Positions 5,340 to 5,350 of a DNA stretch of 5,350 nt are shown piece by piece (positions within the stretch are counted from its first letter, which is position 1; each line of letters opens with the position of its first letter). Source of the stretch: CAZDYP01 sp964509505 (GTDB lineage Bacteria; Chloroflexota; Anaerolineae; JACRMK01); contig CAZDYP010000252.1 of assembly GCA_964509505.1 (NCBI GenBank), positions 1 through 5,350 on the forward strand, given 5' to 3'. The notes beneath the pieces are model-generated. The model was not told where the DNA came from, did not search any database, and worked only from the letters and a program-made list of their open reading frames with translations. A program made the translations under genes and the position numbers.

Positions 5340-5350
5340 AGCGCCCCTGA

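Noticed and set aside
5329..5350. Start of a further plus-strand gene (ATG at 5329, MKHEAPL)
   Set aside because: Only seven codons are visible and the bases look like a heptamer repeat, so nothing can be supported.

Overview
The window reads as a piece of a moderately GC-rich bacterial chromosome. It holds five protein genes and an unusually large amount of short repetitive DNA between them. No ribosomal or transfer RNA, transposase or CRISPR array is visible. The lineage cannot be fixed from this sequence. A Chloroflexota-like environmental bacterium is my best guess, from the K+-independent proton pyrophosphatase, a gene that looks leaderless, and heptamer arrays plus CCACAGAG-type palindromes in the spacers. 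Confidence in that guess is low to moderate.

Left part, minus strand. A class II aldolase/adducin-family gene runs off the left edge (660 to 1, open at its 3' end). Upstream of it, in the same direction, is a complete membrane pyrophosphatase gene, hppA (2908 to 749, 719 aa). It carries all family signatures and the Lys/Thr pair that marks K+-independent H+ pumps. The 88-base spacer between the two genes holds a small heptamer array that overlaps the hppA stop codon, a 17-bp GUGA-tetraloop hairpin that probably ends hppA transcription, and an extended -10 promoter placed so that the aldolase mRNA would start on its own ATG.

Middle, 2909-3173. This is the spacer between divergent genes. It contains the hppA ribosome binding site, a leader hairpin whose tip matches the downstream hairpin, a probable hppA promoter, and a 105-bp array of fifteen 7-base units arranged as a large imperfect inverted repeat.

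Right part, plus strand. An FRG-domain gene (3174-4025) is followed after 10 bases by a gene for an alpha-helical repeat protein (4036-4671). The two look like one transcription unit of unknown role. Then come two tandem copies, 98 bp apart, of an imperfect palindromic element of the CCACAGAG type (4676-4862); the first copy looks able to act as a terminator. Last is a 146-aa split-barrel FMN-binding protein of the pyridoxamine 5'-phosphate oxidase family (4887-5327). The reading frame of that gene stays open back through both repeats, which invites a false N-terminal extension.

The most interesting signals are non-coding: the matched hairpins on either side of hppA, the 7-base periodicity seen at up to three places with different unit sequences, the overlap of the heptamer array with the hppA -35 region, and the capture of repeat DNA into a protein C-terminus.
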